Program-made: the position numbers and the translations under genes
Source of the DNA: an uncultured Saprospiraceae bacterium
GTDB taxonomy: Bacteria > Bacteroidota > Bacteroidia > Chitinophagales > Saprospiraceae
NCBI GenBank assembly: GCA_938015805.1
Contig: CALLXF010000045.1
Coordinates: forward strand, 16,867 to 80,866
Reading direction: 5' to 3'
DNA: 64,000 nucleotides
Notes under the pieces: generated by a model
The model's input: the letters and a program-made list of their open reading frames with translations, nothing else
What the model was told of the DNA's origin: nothing
The model's database searches: none
Shown: positions 28,627-37,664 of the stretch, one piece after another
Numbering within the stretch: position 1 is the first letter of the stretch
Layout: each line of letters starts with the position of its first letter

Positions 28627-31600
28627 CTATTTTACCACTGCCCAGAACCCCTTAGTTTTGGCTCTTATTCTGGCATCATACATCGCCTCACAAAACGCTG
28701 GAGCAGCCCAGTATTTCCCTTCGTATGTGGCATTCATTTTAAATCTAAACATTTTCTTTTCGTTCTTTTTTAAATCAAAATAGAGATGTACTCTATCATC
28801 TCTGATATCTTGATAATCCGCTACACTACCTTCATCAAAACTCGAATCTTCTTTTAGTCTCTGGTTTAAAATTTCCCAGCCAGATGGAAAGATTCCTGTC
28901 AGTGCCATATTTTCATAATCATCTCTGACGCCTGTATGTTTAACAGAATACTGAATTACAAAATCGGTTCCTTTTATAATTTCTTGTGGCTTGAGGATTT
29001 TACCTTCAAGATCTGTGTAAAGAATTTCCAGAGATAGATCATTGGCCTCAGCCTGAGTGTCATCCCGTAACGGTTGCCCTGAAATAACAACAGAAGTATA
29101 TAATTCTGACTCTCCTTTATTAGTTACAGATATTTTAGACTGAGTTATAGCATCTTCATCTAAATCATAAGACTGAGGTTTCTCATCTATCTCTACATCT
29201 AACAGTTGCTGAGTATCAGATAGGATAATATCATACTTGATGCTATCCTCTACCTTGTCTAGCGAGGATACAAATTTTGCAAACGTAATGAGGCTTTGGG
29301 CTCTATCCTGAGTTGATAATTGACTTACTTTATCGGCATCAAAATTAGCGATCATTTCATCTATCAGCACTTTTGCTTTAAGCTTATCTCCACTATCGAT
29401 TAATACTCTAGCTATGATGGCCTGATCTCTTAATCCACTTCCAAAATTTCCTCCTAATTCGCGATAATCACTTACTGTTGCTGTAGCAGAATCGATCATT
29501 GCCTTAGCTAATGATTCTTCTCCTAAGATGGTAAAACTGTGAGCCAATATCCATCTTGCTGTATTATGCAAATTAGGTAATAAACGTAATCGATTCATCG
29601 CTGCATAGTTAGGTTTTCCTGCCTGGGCTAATGTATATAACCTGTAAGCATATCCGATAGTACGATAGTCAGAAGTAGTTCTATTATTATTAGAGGAAAT
29701 GATGTCTATATTCTCAGATGCTTTATACTGATAGTCGATACATTTTTTGATCATCGACTCAGGAACTTCGTAACCATATTTTTTTGCTTCGAGTAAAAAC
29801 TGGAATGTATAAGACGTACCCCACTCATTTGCACGATTACCTCCAGGCCAATAAGAAAATCCCCCATTAGGCATTTGTAGAAATCGTAATTTTTGAATAG
29901 CAGCTTTATATTGCTGACGATATTTTAGCTGATCTACATCATCTAGTAAGTTCATTTTGTATAAATAAATCTGCGGAAATATCCTAGAGATGGTTTGCTC
30001 TAGACATCCATGAGGATAGTTAGACAACCACTGTACTTGTGGAGCAAACGAAAAATTTAATCCTTTACTTACCGTCACTTGACCCGTATTAGTACCCTCC
30101 ATCCCGACGGACTTATATTCTATACCTTTTGTTTGGCCGGCACTGACCATACTACTAAAACTCTTAGATATCAGTGGAGCTGACGGACGTAAATCTATGT
30201 TAATTGTCTCTTTATATTGATATGATCCAGAGATGACCTCTACTATCACTTCCGTCACACCGATAGTGGTTCCTGTCTCTATCTCAAAGAATATATCTTT
30301 TTCTCCTTTTTTATCAAAAATGATTTCTTGTGTCGATGACCCGAGTACTTTGATAGCATCACTTGCTTTTACTGTGGCAGTTACTTTTTTAATATCATCT
30401 TGCATTGTAAATACGGTAACAGGTAATTTCATTTTTTCCTCAGGTCCTAGTACCCTAGGGAGCGTCGCATATAACATCAGTGGCTTAGTAACAGGCACTG
30501 TTTTTTCGTATCTCCCTAAAGCAGAACCATCGGTAGCTACGATCATAGCTCTGACTGATCCGGCGTAATCATTTATCGTAAACTTATGAGACCTGGTCTC
30601 ACCAGCATTTAATTTAAAAGGGCCGATATGCTTTACTACAGGTTTAAATCTCCGGGCTTTTGCGGTAGGTTTTATAGCCGCTGAGCCATCGCCTCCTACT
30701 GCAAGTAAAGAAGTATACTCTCCTAAAAAGCGCTGGAATATCTGTCGATACATATCCCATGTTTTTACATTTAAGCTTTCTTTACCAAAAAATAAAGCCC
30801 ATGGATTTGGAGTTTTAAACTGGGTAATATCTAGTAAACCTTCGTCGACTATGGCTAGTGTGTAGGACATGCTTCGATTATCAGCTTCAGAAATCTGTAC
30901 CGTAAATGACTCATCCGTTTTTAGTTCGTCAGGCATATCTAATTCCGGCTTTAAAATAGTAGATGGATCATATACCTTTATCGGCTTTATCCCAAACAAT
31001 CTTAAAGGTCTATCATTTTTATGGCTTTCCCACGCTTGTATTAAATGTACGTGCACATAAGCTGTGGGAGCCATTTTGCTAGTCACAGGGATTTGCATCG
31101 CTATCGGTAAAGAGCTTCCTTTAACGATTTTTTTATAAAGAATTCTTCCTCCATTTTCTACAGTTACTAAAAATCTACCAGTGCTCATCGCTGGAAGCTC
31201 AAATGATAAATTATCTCCAACCTCATAGTCGGTTTTCTCTATTAGTAGCGGTAATACTTCTAGCTGACTTACCTCCTGATTATCCTCTCTCCACTGATTA
31301 CTATAACTATAAATGACTCTACTTATGGAGTGTCCGCTTTTGATATCTTTTACTTCAAGTAAAAAACGACCATAGTCTTTAAAAGAAAGAGTACCACCCT
31401 CTTTTCCTATAGTCATGGAATAATCCTTTAGCTTAGAAGTTGTGTAATTAGTTAGAGCCGCATAGTTACCACTCGCTCCGAACTGATACCACCAGTTATG
31501 ATCTATCTTAAATAACTTTACTTGTACCTCCCGTTGTGCTGCCTGACCATTTTGATCTAAAGCAGCAAGTATAACGGCTTCATTATCCTTTATATAAATT

Positions 31601-34203
31601 TCCGTCCCGTTATCACCTCCAGGGAATTTAGCTCCGATATAATGCGAGTAAGGAGAATACTTTATGGCTTTCATATCGCTACTAAAAGCACCGCCTTTTT
31701 CAAAAGATCGAAGCTCAAAATTAAACTGCATCATCGATGGATAAGAATCATCTGCATCAGTAGGAATATCAAAATTAAGTACACCCTTACTGTTTGTTAC
31801 CTCATCTTTTACAATTCCTATATCGCTTTGTTTTTCTTTACGCAAGTCGTTAAAAATGTAATTGGTGTAATCCGCTCCAAAGGGATTAGTCAGTACTTTT
31901 TGTAACATATATATCTCAGTTCGTAATCCCTTGGCTTCTAATCCGTGCATCCACTTAACAGAGACAGGTGCTGTTTTAGGATCTGTATGTTTAACGATTT
32001 TTTCATTGGCGAAAGCCATTTCCATCTTTAACCTATTAGGTCGGATCGTTTCTATCCTTACACTTTGCTTATGTACCTTACCACCCATTTTAAATAGCAG
32101 TCTCCAGTAGCCAGTCGGATCATTAATATCTGTTACAAACTGACAATCGTAAATTCCATTAGAATTATTCTTTACCGTCCATTCTTTGACCAGTTTATTA
32201 GTCGGATCGTATAACTTTAGAGCGACTGGTAATCGTTCTGGTAAAATATTATCTGGACTATATACGATCGTATTCATGTGTACAGTATCACCTGGTCTCC
32301 ACACATCTCGATCCCCGTAGAAGAACACCTTAGTCGCTCCATCCCAGTTTTTTCCTTCTACTTGGAAAGTACTAAGGGATAATGCTTTTGCATCTTGTAC
32401 AGGAAGGTAAGTGGTCTGATTATTATAGGTGGCTTTCGCCAAAAAAGCTTTTTGATCCGGAAGAGGAATATCCGCCATGCCGGAACCATCTGTGTAACCT
32501 GCGGCGATCTCTTTTCCTTGAATATTATACAATGTAATACTGGCATTAGATATCGGATCTGCCTTAGAAATACTAGAGGAATAGATGAAGAAACTGTTTT
32601 TCTCTGGTTCGTATTTAGCTACTAATCCTACGTCAGAACACATCAGTAATCGAGCATCCAAAATATCAGAATCGTATGATAGATCACATGGATTTTTATA
32701 GGTCTCGTCCTGATACTGATCACTATAATGTTGGCTACCTAGATTATTATTGTAATAACTTCCATAATAATAGTCATCCTCATAATAGTCATAATCATAC
32801 CGTATCCTAACCCACGGTTTATCAAAATCTATAGCATCTATGTGATCCCTACGATCGGTTCCTTGCGACTGAGGACAAGGATATAAATTATTTTCATTAG
32901 GGATCGTTAAGATTACTTTGTAAAGAGCACCTGTCTCTTTTTTAATTACACGATCCAGTGCGATGGAATGATAGCTATCTATAAAAGGTCTTTTTTTATC
33001 CATAGTTATTATCGTATCTAAGGTAAGACGACCGATATTTTCTAATCCTCGTTGGAAAACATATGGTTCGGCATTTTCTTGATAAAATCGGGGTATATTA
33101 TGATCGTAGATTTTTAAGATCCTAAGTCTAAACCCATTTGCTGACACAAGCGACACCGGCAATTCCCAACGATTACCCGGCGGTAAAATATTTCCTTTCT
33201 CTGCAATCTTTACTTTAGGTTTAGGAGGTGTAAAAAACAACTCTTTAGTGTAGGTATCCCTAAGAGGAAAACCAGCCATATTTTTTATTCCTGGTGATAT
33301 AGACAAATCAAAATATCCATAGTTTTCATTTTTAAAATAGACTTCAACATGATTATTATTGATTTTAGTCTGCGTGATAATCCTTCCTTTTACGTTTATA
33401 AGTCCATCTATTTTTTGATTTTTTTGTAATGGGTCTGTAAAAGTTATTTTTAAATGATTGTTATTTACAATGCGATAATTATGAAAAGAAAAATCAGAAG
33501 TAGATGGAATAGCGAGTCTAAGATCAGCTTTGTCTTTCACATTTATCGCTTCCATAGAAAGTTCTACATTCACAAAATCAGGGTCCTCTCTTCTTTCTAT
33601 ATTATGTATTGTAAACTGAGATCGTCTCTTATTATTTTTCTGATGAGTCCAGGTAATATTTAACTTTTTATCACCCTGTCTTGCAATAAGACTATTTTCT
33701 AAAACTTGAGGACGTGGCTCACACACTCCAAATTTTACAACTCCTGAATAACTTACCTTTTCCATTGATTTATTGACAGGTGGATCCATAGTGATATCCC
33801 ATGTCTGCGTTTGTGCTTCTAGAGGAAAACTAAATGACTGCATATCGATAGGCATTTCTGTTAGCATCCCTACATTAAATTTTACATTATACTCCACATT
33901 ATGTTTTATATCTGCATTCTTTATACGAATCTGCTTACCAGAAGAAGTCAGCTGGTAATTACCTCCGATGGGTGGACTTATTTCAAAAAGACCACTAGGT
34001 AAAATATATCCCTCCGGTAATTGGAATCCCAGTTTTACAAAAACATCATCACATCTAGACACTGGGCTTTGACTATAGCCTGTTATATAATTTGTAAATT
34101 TTTTATACTCGATTTTAGATTCATCGATAGCTGATTTTTTACAGCTAGTAATTAAGAATGTAATTAGTATTACAAAGAGAAAAGCAGATTTAGATAGATT
34201 CAT
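28627..34203 (-). CDS. Bacterial alpha-2-macroglobulin lipoprotein with thioester motif (YfhM-like)
   Basis: The 1858-aa lipoprotein (lipobox ITSC, Cys21) is a periplasmic protease trap. The first ~600 residues are Ig-like macroglobulin domains, with an acidic/Tyr-rich insertion (DYDYYEDDYYYGSYYNNN) near residue 465-485. MG domains continue (VWRPGDTVHMNTIVYSPD), then the A2M core (FGKESLNVKTWDMYRQ...). The thioester motif GCLEQ sits in YPHGCLEQTIS, with C1400 and Q1403 able to form the reactive bond. It is followed by the alpha-helical complement-like domain and a receptor-binding-like C-terminus. Family length is typically 1500-1900 aa. It is upstream of and co-directional with pbpC, with 8 bases between them. 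Confidence 0.95.
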   Translation of the reverse strand: MNLSKSAFLFVILITFLITSCKKSAIDESKIEYKKFTNYITGYSQSPVSRCDDVFVKLGFQLPEGYILPSGLFEISPPIGGNYQLTSSGKQIRIKNADIKHNVEYNVKFNVGMLTEMPIDMQSFSFPLEAQTQTWDITMDPPVNKSMEKVSYSGVVKFGVCEPRPQVLENSLIARQGDKKLNITWTHQKNNKRRSQFTIHNIERREDPDFVNVELSMEAINVKDKADLRLAIPSTSDFSFHNYRIVNNNHLKITFTDPLQKNQKIDGLINVKGRIITQTKINNNHVEVYFKNENYGYFDLSISPGIKNMAGFPLRDTYTKELFFTPPKPKVKIAEKGNILPPGNRWELPVSLVSANGFRLRILKIYDHNIPRFYQENAEPYVFQRGLENIGRLTLDTIITMDKKRPFIDSYHSIALDRVIKKETGALYKVILTIPNENNLYPCPQSQGTDRRDHIDAIDFDKPWVRIRYDYDYYEDDYYYGSYYNNNLGSQHYSDQYQDETYKNPCDLSYDSDILDARLLMCSDVGLVAKYEPEKNSFFIYSSSISKADPISNASITLYNIQGKEIAAGYTDGSGMADIPLPDQKAFLAKATYNNQTTYLPVQDAKALSLSTFQVEGKNWDGATKVFFYGDRDVWRPGDTVHMNTIVYSPDNILPERLPVALKLYDPTNKLVKEWTVKNNSNGIYDCQFVTDINDPTGYWRLLFKMGGKVHKQSVRIETIRPNRLKMEMAFANEKIVKHTDPKTAPVSVKWMHGLEAKGLRTEIYMLQKVLTNPFGADYTNYIFNDLRKEKQSDIGIVKDEVTNSKGVLNFDIPTDADDSYPSMMQFNFELRSFEKGGAFSSDMKAIKYSPYSHYIGAKFPGGDNGTEIYIKDNEAVILAALDQNGQAAQREVQVKLFKIDHNWWYQFGASGNYAALTNYTTSKLKDYSMTIGKEGGTLSFKDYGRFLLEVKDIKSGHSISRVIYSYSNQWREDNQEVSQLEVLPLLIEKTDYEVGDNLSFELPAMSTGRFLVTVENGGRILYKKIVKGSSLPIAMQIPVTSKMAPTAYVHVHLIQAWESHKNDRPLRLFGIKPIKVYDPSTILKPELDMPDELKTDESFTVQISEADNRSMSYTLAIVDEGLLDITQFKTPNPWALFFGKESLNVKTWDMYRQIFQRFLGEYTSLLAVGGDGSAAIKPTAKARRFKPVVKHIGPFKLNAGETRSHKFTINDYAGSVRAMIVATDGSALGRYEKTVPVTKPLMLYATLPRVLGPEEKMKLPVTVFTMQDDIKKVTATVKASDAIKVLGSSTQEIIFDKKGEKDIFFEIETGTTIGVTEVIVEVISGSYQYKETINIDLRPSAPLISKSFSSMVSAGQTKGIEYKSVGMEGTNTGQVTVSKGLNFSFAPQVQWLSNYPHGCLEQTISRIFPQIYLYKMNLLDDVDQLKYRQQYKAAIQKLRFLQMPNGGFSYWPGGNRANEWGTSYTFQFLLEAKKYGYEVPESMIKKCIDYQYKASENIDIISSNNNRTTSDYRTIGYAYRLYTLAQAGKPNYAAMNRLRLLPNLHNTARWILAHSFTILGEESLAKAMIDSATATVSDYRELGGNFGSGLRDQAIIARVLIDSGDKLKAKVLIDEMIANFDADKVSQLSTQDRAQSLITFAKFVSSLDKVEDSIKYDIILSDTQQLLDVEIDEKPQSYDLDEDAITQSKISVTNKGESELYTSVVISGQPLRDDTQAEANDLSLEILYTDLEGKILKPQEIIKGTDFVIQYSVKHTGVRDDYENMALTGIFPSGWEILNQRLKEDSSFDEGSVADYQDIRDDRVHLYFDLKKNEKKMFRFKMNATYEGKYWAAPAFCEAMYDARIRAKTKGFWAVVK

Positions 34204-34384
34204 AAATGCAATTTATAGCTAATAAACAAATGGTAATAACCTTAATTTAACTATAAGATTATGATAAATGGTAGTTACAGGAAACCAGATTTTATAATTC
34301 GTTATAATTTGAATATTATTCGATGGGATACGACTAGTACATAGCTTATCACTAATTTGCAAATCATAATCAAAATATAACAAC

Positions 34385-35423
34385 ATGTGGATAAGGAAAC
34401 ATTTCTCCTTTAGGAATATTATAAATTTTACTGGAATTCATATTTTATGGATATCAGGATGGTGCACTTTAGTGACATGCTTACATATCATTCTGCATGA
34501 CTACTGGCCAGAGATTCCATGGCTACCTATATCCATTATAGGTACGGCGGTAGCCTTTTATGTAGGTTTTAAAAATAATCAATCCTATGACCGAATGTGG
34601 GAAGCTATAAAAAATATGGGGAGCGATCGTAAATAGCAGCCGAGCATGGGGAAGTGCAGTGGATAATTTTGTTTCCGATCAGTTTATGGAAACTGCGTTA
34701 TCTAAGGACGAACTTTATAAAATCAAGAAAAAACTTATCTACCGTCATATAGGTTGGTTATATTCTCTCCGCAGCCAGTTACTCATCCCTACTCCATGGG
34801 AACACATCAGACAAGGTGCAAAAATGAAAAAATCTACAGAAGCAAGGATGAAAAGATTTGGGATTGGTCTATTTGATGATAAGGACACTCGAGAAAATCT
34901 AAAATGCTATCTTCCGTCAGAAGAAAGAGAACGCTTAATCAATGCTAGTAATACAGCAACACAAATTATAAATCAGCAAGCTAGAGATCTCAGAGACTTA
35001 CGTCAAAATAATATTATCGAAGATTTCCGACACATGGAATTACAAAATATCCTCAAGGATTTTTATGTTCATCAAGGAAAAGCAGAGCGGATAAAAAAAT
35101 TCCCATTACCTCGACAATACGCTAATTCCAGTCTCATATTCGTCGTGATATTTATCCTACTCCTACCTCTAGGAATGGTTACAGAATTCCACAAAATGGG
35201 AGACTATGGACCATGGGTCTCTATTCCATTCTCTATTATCGTATCATGGGTATTTATCATGATGGAACTTGTGGGTGATTACTCAGAAAATCCATTTGAA
35301 GGATTAGGAAATGATATCCCTATGTTGTCCTTATGTCGGGTTATAGAAATAGATCTTATGGAAATATTAGAAGAAGAAAAAATACCTAAGCCTATAGAAG
35401 CCGTTAACGGAGTATTGATGTAA
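34385..35423 (+). pseudogene. Bestrophin-family membrane protein gene, split by a +1 frameshift
   Basis: The ORF track shows two ORFs (83 aa and 254 aa). They are one gene: the first ends NNQSYDRMWEAIKNMGSDRK-stop. Removing one A from the six-A run at 34609-34614 instead gives EAIKIWGAIVNSSRAWGSAVDNFVSD, running straight into the second ORF. That joined sequence is the classic bestrophin/UPF0187 region after the second membrane segment. The whole frame would encode about 345 aa with membrane segments near residues 20-65 and 250-300 and a cytoplasmic helical region. Members form anion channels. A homopolymer sequencing error or a slippage site would restore a working gene. Confidence 0.85.
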
Positions 35424-35527
35424 TGCTATTTACTAATTTATTTATCAGTTCAAAATATTCTTTTTTAACTCAGGCAACCATTTTGATAGATTACAGGTAT
35501 AGCATTATGTAACGAATTATTTCGACA

Positions 35528-36079
35528 TTGATAGAGATTGTCCATATCATCCATAAAGCAACCAAAGGGAATCCAGATGCCCAAAGAGCGATCTATGATA
35601 AGTATAGAACTCGCTGGTATATGACTAGTCTACGATATGGTAAAAACAAGATGGAAGCAGAAGACATCTTCCAAGAAGCACTGATTAATATCTTCAACAG
35701 ATTAAATACTTATGACTCTAATAAATCAGCGTTTACCACATGGTCTACTAAAGTGATCATTAATACAGCGATGACTTATCTTAAGAAAAACAGTTGGGCC
35801 AATTCGATGTCAGGCTTAGATCACTTATATGATGTACATGACAAATCCGAAACAGTCTATGATACACTATCAGCAAAAGAACTTACTATGCTGGTTCAAA
35901 GCTTACCTGTAGGTTACCGACTCGTTTTTAACATGTATGCAATAGAAGGATTTTCCCATAAAGAAATAGCAAGCCAACTGGATATAACTGTAGGAACTTC
36001 TAAATCACAGCTTTTTAAAGCTAGAAGAGAACTACAGCAAAAATTAGAATCACAATTAAATTCATCCAATCATGAATAA
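35528..36079 (+). CDS. ECF-type RNA polymerase sigma factor
   Basis: The 183-aa protein has sigma region 2 (NPDAQRAIYDKY, NKMEAEDIFQEALINIF, FTTWSTKVIINTAMTYLKK) and region 4 (LPVGYRLVFNMYAIEGFSHKEIASQLDITVGTSKSQLFKARREL). No ATG lies ahead of region 2. A TTG at 35528 gives the usual family N-terminus, and a TAA stop 15 bases upstream limits any extension. The gene overlaps the next by 8 bases, which suggests coupled translation with its probable regulator. Confidence 0.92.
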   Translation: MIEIVHIIHKATKGNPDAQRAIYDKYRTRWYMTSLRYGKNKMEAEDIFQEALINIFNRLNTYDSNKSAFTTWSTKVIINTAMTYLKKNSWANSMSGLDHLYDVHDKSETVYDTLSAKELTMLVQSLPVGYRLVFNMYAIEGFSHKEIASQLDITVGTSKSQLFKARRELQQKLESQLNSSNHE

Positions 36080-37589
36080 GATGGACGAGTACTATAAAAA
36101 ACAACTGACTGATTATCAGCCAGCGGCCGACGAATGGAATATCCCTTCTGAAGAATTATGGAATAATGCAAAACCCCATTTTCCAAAACCTAAGAAAAAA
36201 AGAGGAACACTAATTTTACTTTTATTGCTTACTATTGTAATTCCTTCCACATATTTCCTACTAGAAGGCTTTTCCATAAAAAGGGATACTGCGATCAACT
36301 ATGATTCTAATTCCTCAGATCAACATAATAGTACAATCGATGACTTACCTATCAACAAAAATAAATACAATAATTCATTAAAAAACAGATCAGCCAGCCC
36401 ATCAATAAAGATAGATGATTACAACTCCAATGCTATTAGCAAAGAAATCATAAAAGAATCGTCTCCAATTGCCCAACATAACAATATCATTAGTTGGGAT
36501 AAGAGTAACTATGATAATAAAGCAAAACTTCTCTCATCAAATAACACATCGTCATTTGCTATAGAACCCAAAACCAATACAACATTTAAAACGAAAAGCA
36601 ATAACACGAGTAATGATCATGACAGCCACAATGACATAATACATTCGACGAAAGTCAAAGTGAACGCTAAAAAAATTGCTAATCCTAAGCAATACATAAA
36701 TCCAATCGTATCCCCTAATAACCATTCTAACAGAACTATTAACACTATCGCATACGTAAATCAGTTAGATCTTCTTCTTTTGGCTTCAGAAGATTTAGAA
36801 CGTCCATTATCTTTTAGACAAAACCTTACCTCAACGCTACTACCTTCAGTATCCAAAACAGGAAATCACGAAGTAGGTATCGGATCAACTTTACATCTAT
36901 TAACGCTTATAGGCGAGGTCAAAAATGGAGATAATGATGAATGGCCGGATGAAGAAATTTTCTTTAAGTCGAGTAGAAACAAAAATATCAATTTGCACTA
37001 CCAGTATGCATTGTCTAGGAAATGGTATATATCCAGTGGTCTTTATTATCATCATATCAATTTTAACTTATATGGTTTTACGTATGATGTTCTTACACAA
37101 TCTACCTTAGATGATTTTATATCGACTAATTTAAACGATCAGCTAAATGCAAACCTTACTGATCCGAGACAATCCAATGACCAAAAAATCGAATTAATCA
37201 GTGGGCAATCTGTCTCTACAGGTGATACTTTAAAATTTGGGTTAGACGTATCACTATCACTAAATACGCTCCAAATTCCTCTAGTCATCAATAGAAAATG
37301 GGGTATAAAACAAACAGAAGTATTTATAGGAATCGGTGGATCGGTAAACTTTGAATCTTGGAAACAAAATTCTGCAGATGTCCAATTATTTAAGGATAAC
37401 ATACTCATTACTAAACCATATTCTGAAGGTGCGGAGCCTCCAAACAGAAAAACTACTTTTGAATTTATTTTCCAAACGGGAATCGATTATAAAATTACCG
37501 ACAACTTAAAAATAGGTCTAGCAGGAAGAATATTTCTGCCCGGACTAATTCCTACGGGACTAGAGGCACGACTCATGTATCGCCTCTAA
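36072..37589 (+). CDS. Inner-membrane-anchored protein with barrel-like C-terminus, probable sigma-factor partner
   Basis: The 505-aa product begins with a short polar, presumably cytoplasmic, segment (residues 1-43). One strong membrane helix follows (RGTLILLLLLTIVIPSTYFLL, about 44-66), then about 160 residues rich in Asn, Ser, Lys and Asp with no predicted fold. Residues about 235-505 are alternating-strand sequence like a small outer-membrane barrel (NINLHYQYALSRKWYISSGLYYH, FIGIGGSVNFESW, final LEARLMYRL). Gene overlap with the ECF sigma gene suggests an anti-sigma role for the N-terminus, but no zinc anti-sigma motif or FecR domain is visible. The linker is long enough to cross the periplasm. 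The function is inferred. Confidence 0.6.
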   Translation: MNKMDEYYKKQLTDYQPAADEWNIPSEELWNNAKPHFPKPKKKRGTLILLLLLTIVIPSTYFLLEGFSIKRDTAINYDSNSSDQHNSTIDDLPINKNKYNNSLKNRSASPSIKIDDYNSNAISKEIIKESSPIAQHNNIISWDKSNYDNKAKLLSSNNTSSFAIEPKTNTTFKTKSNNTSNDHDSHNDIIHSTKVKVNAKKIANPKQYINPIVSPNNHSNRTINTIAYVNQLDLLLLASEDLERPLSFRQNLTSTLLPSVSKTGNHEVGIGSTLHLLTLIGEVKNGDNDEWPDEEIFFKSSRNKNINLHYQYALSRKWYISSGLYYHHINFNLYGFTYDVLTQSTLDDFISTNLNDQLNANLTDPRQSNDQKIELISGQSVSTGDTLKFGLDVSLSLNTLQIPLVINRKWGIKQTEVFIGIGGSVNFESWKQNSADVQLFKDNILITKPYSEGAEPPNRKTTFEFIFQTGIDYKITDNLKIGLAGRIFLPGLIPTGLEARLMYRL

Positions 37590-37664
37590 AATTTTAATCC
37601 TAAATCCTCATTCTTAAAAACTGATTCCATAAACGGACTGGGATCACTATGTAAAATATCAACT

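Noticed and set aside
34385-34636. 83-aa ORF as a stand-alone small membrane protein
   Set aside because: It is the N-terminal part of the frameshifted bestrophin gene; the other frame continues the family sequence without a gap.
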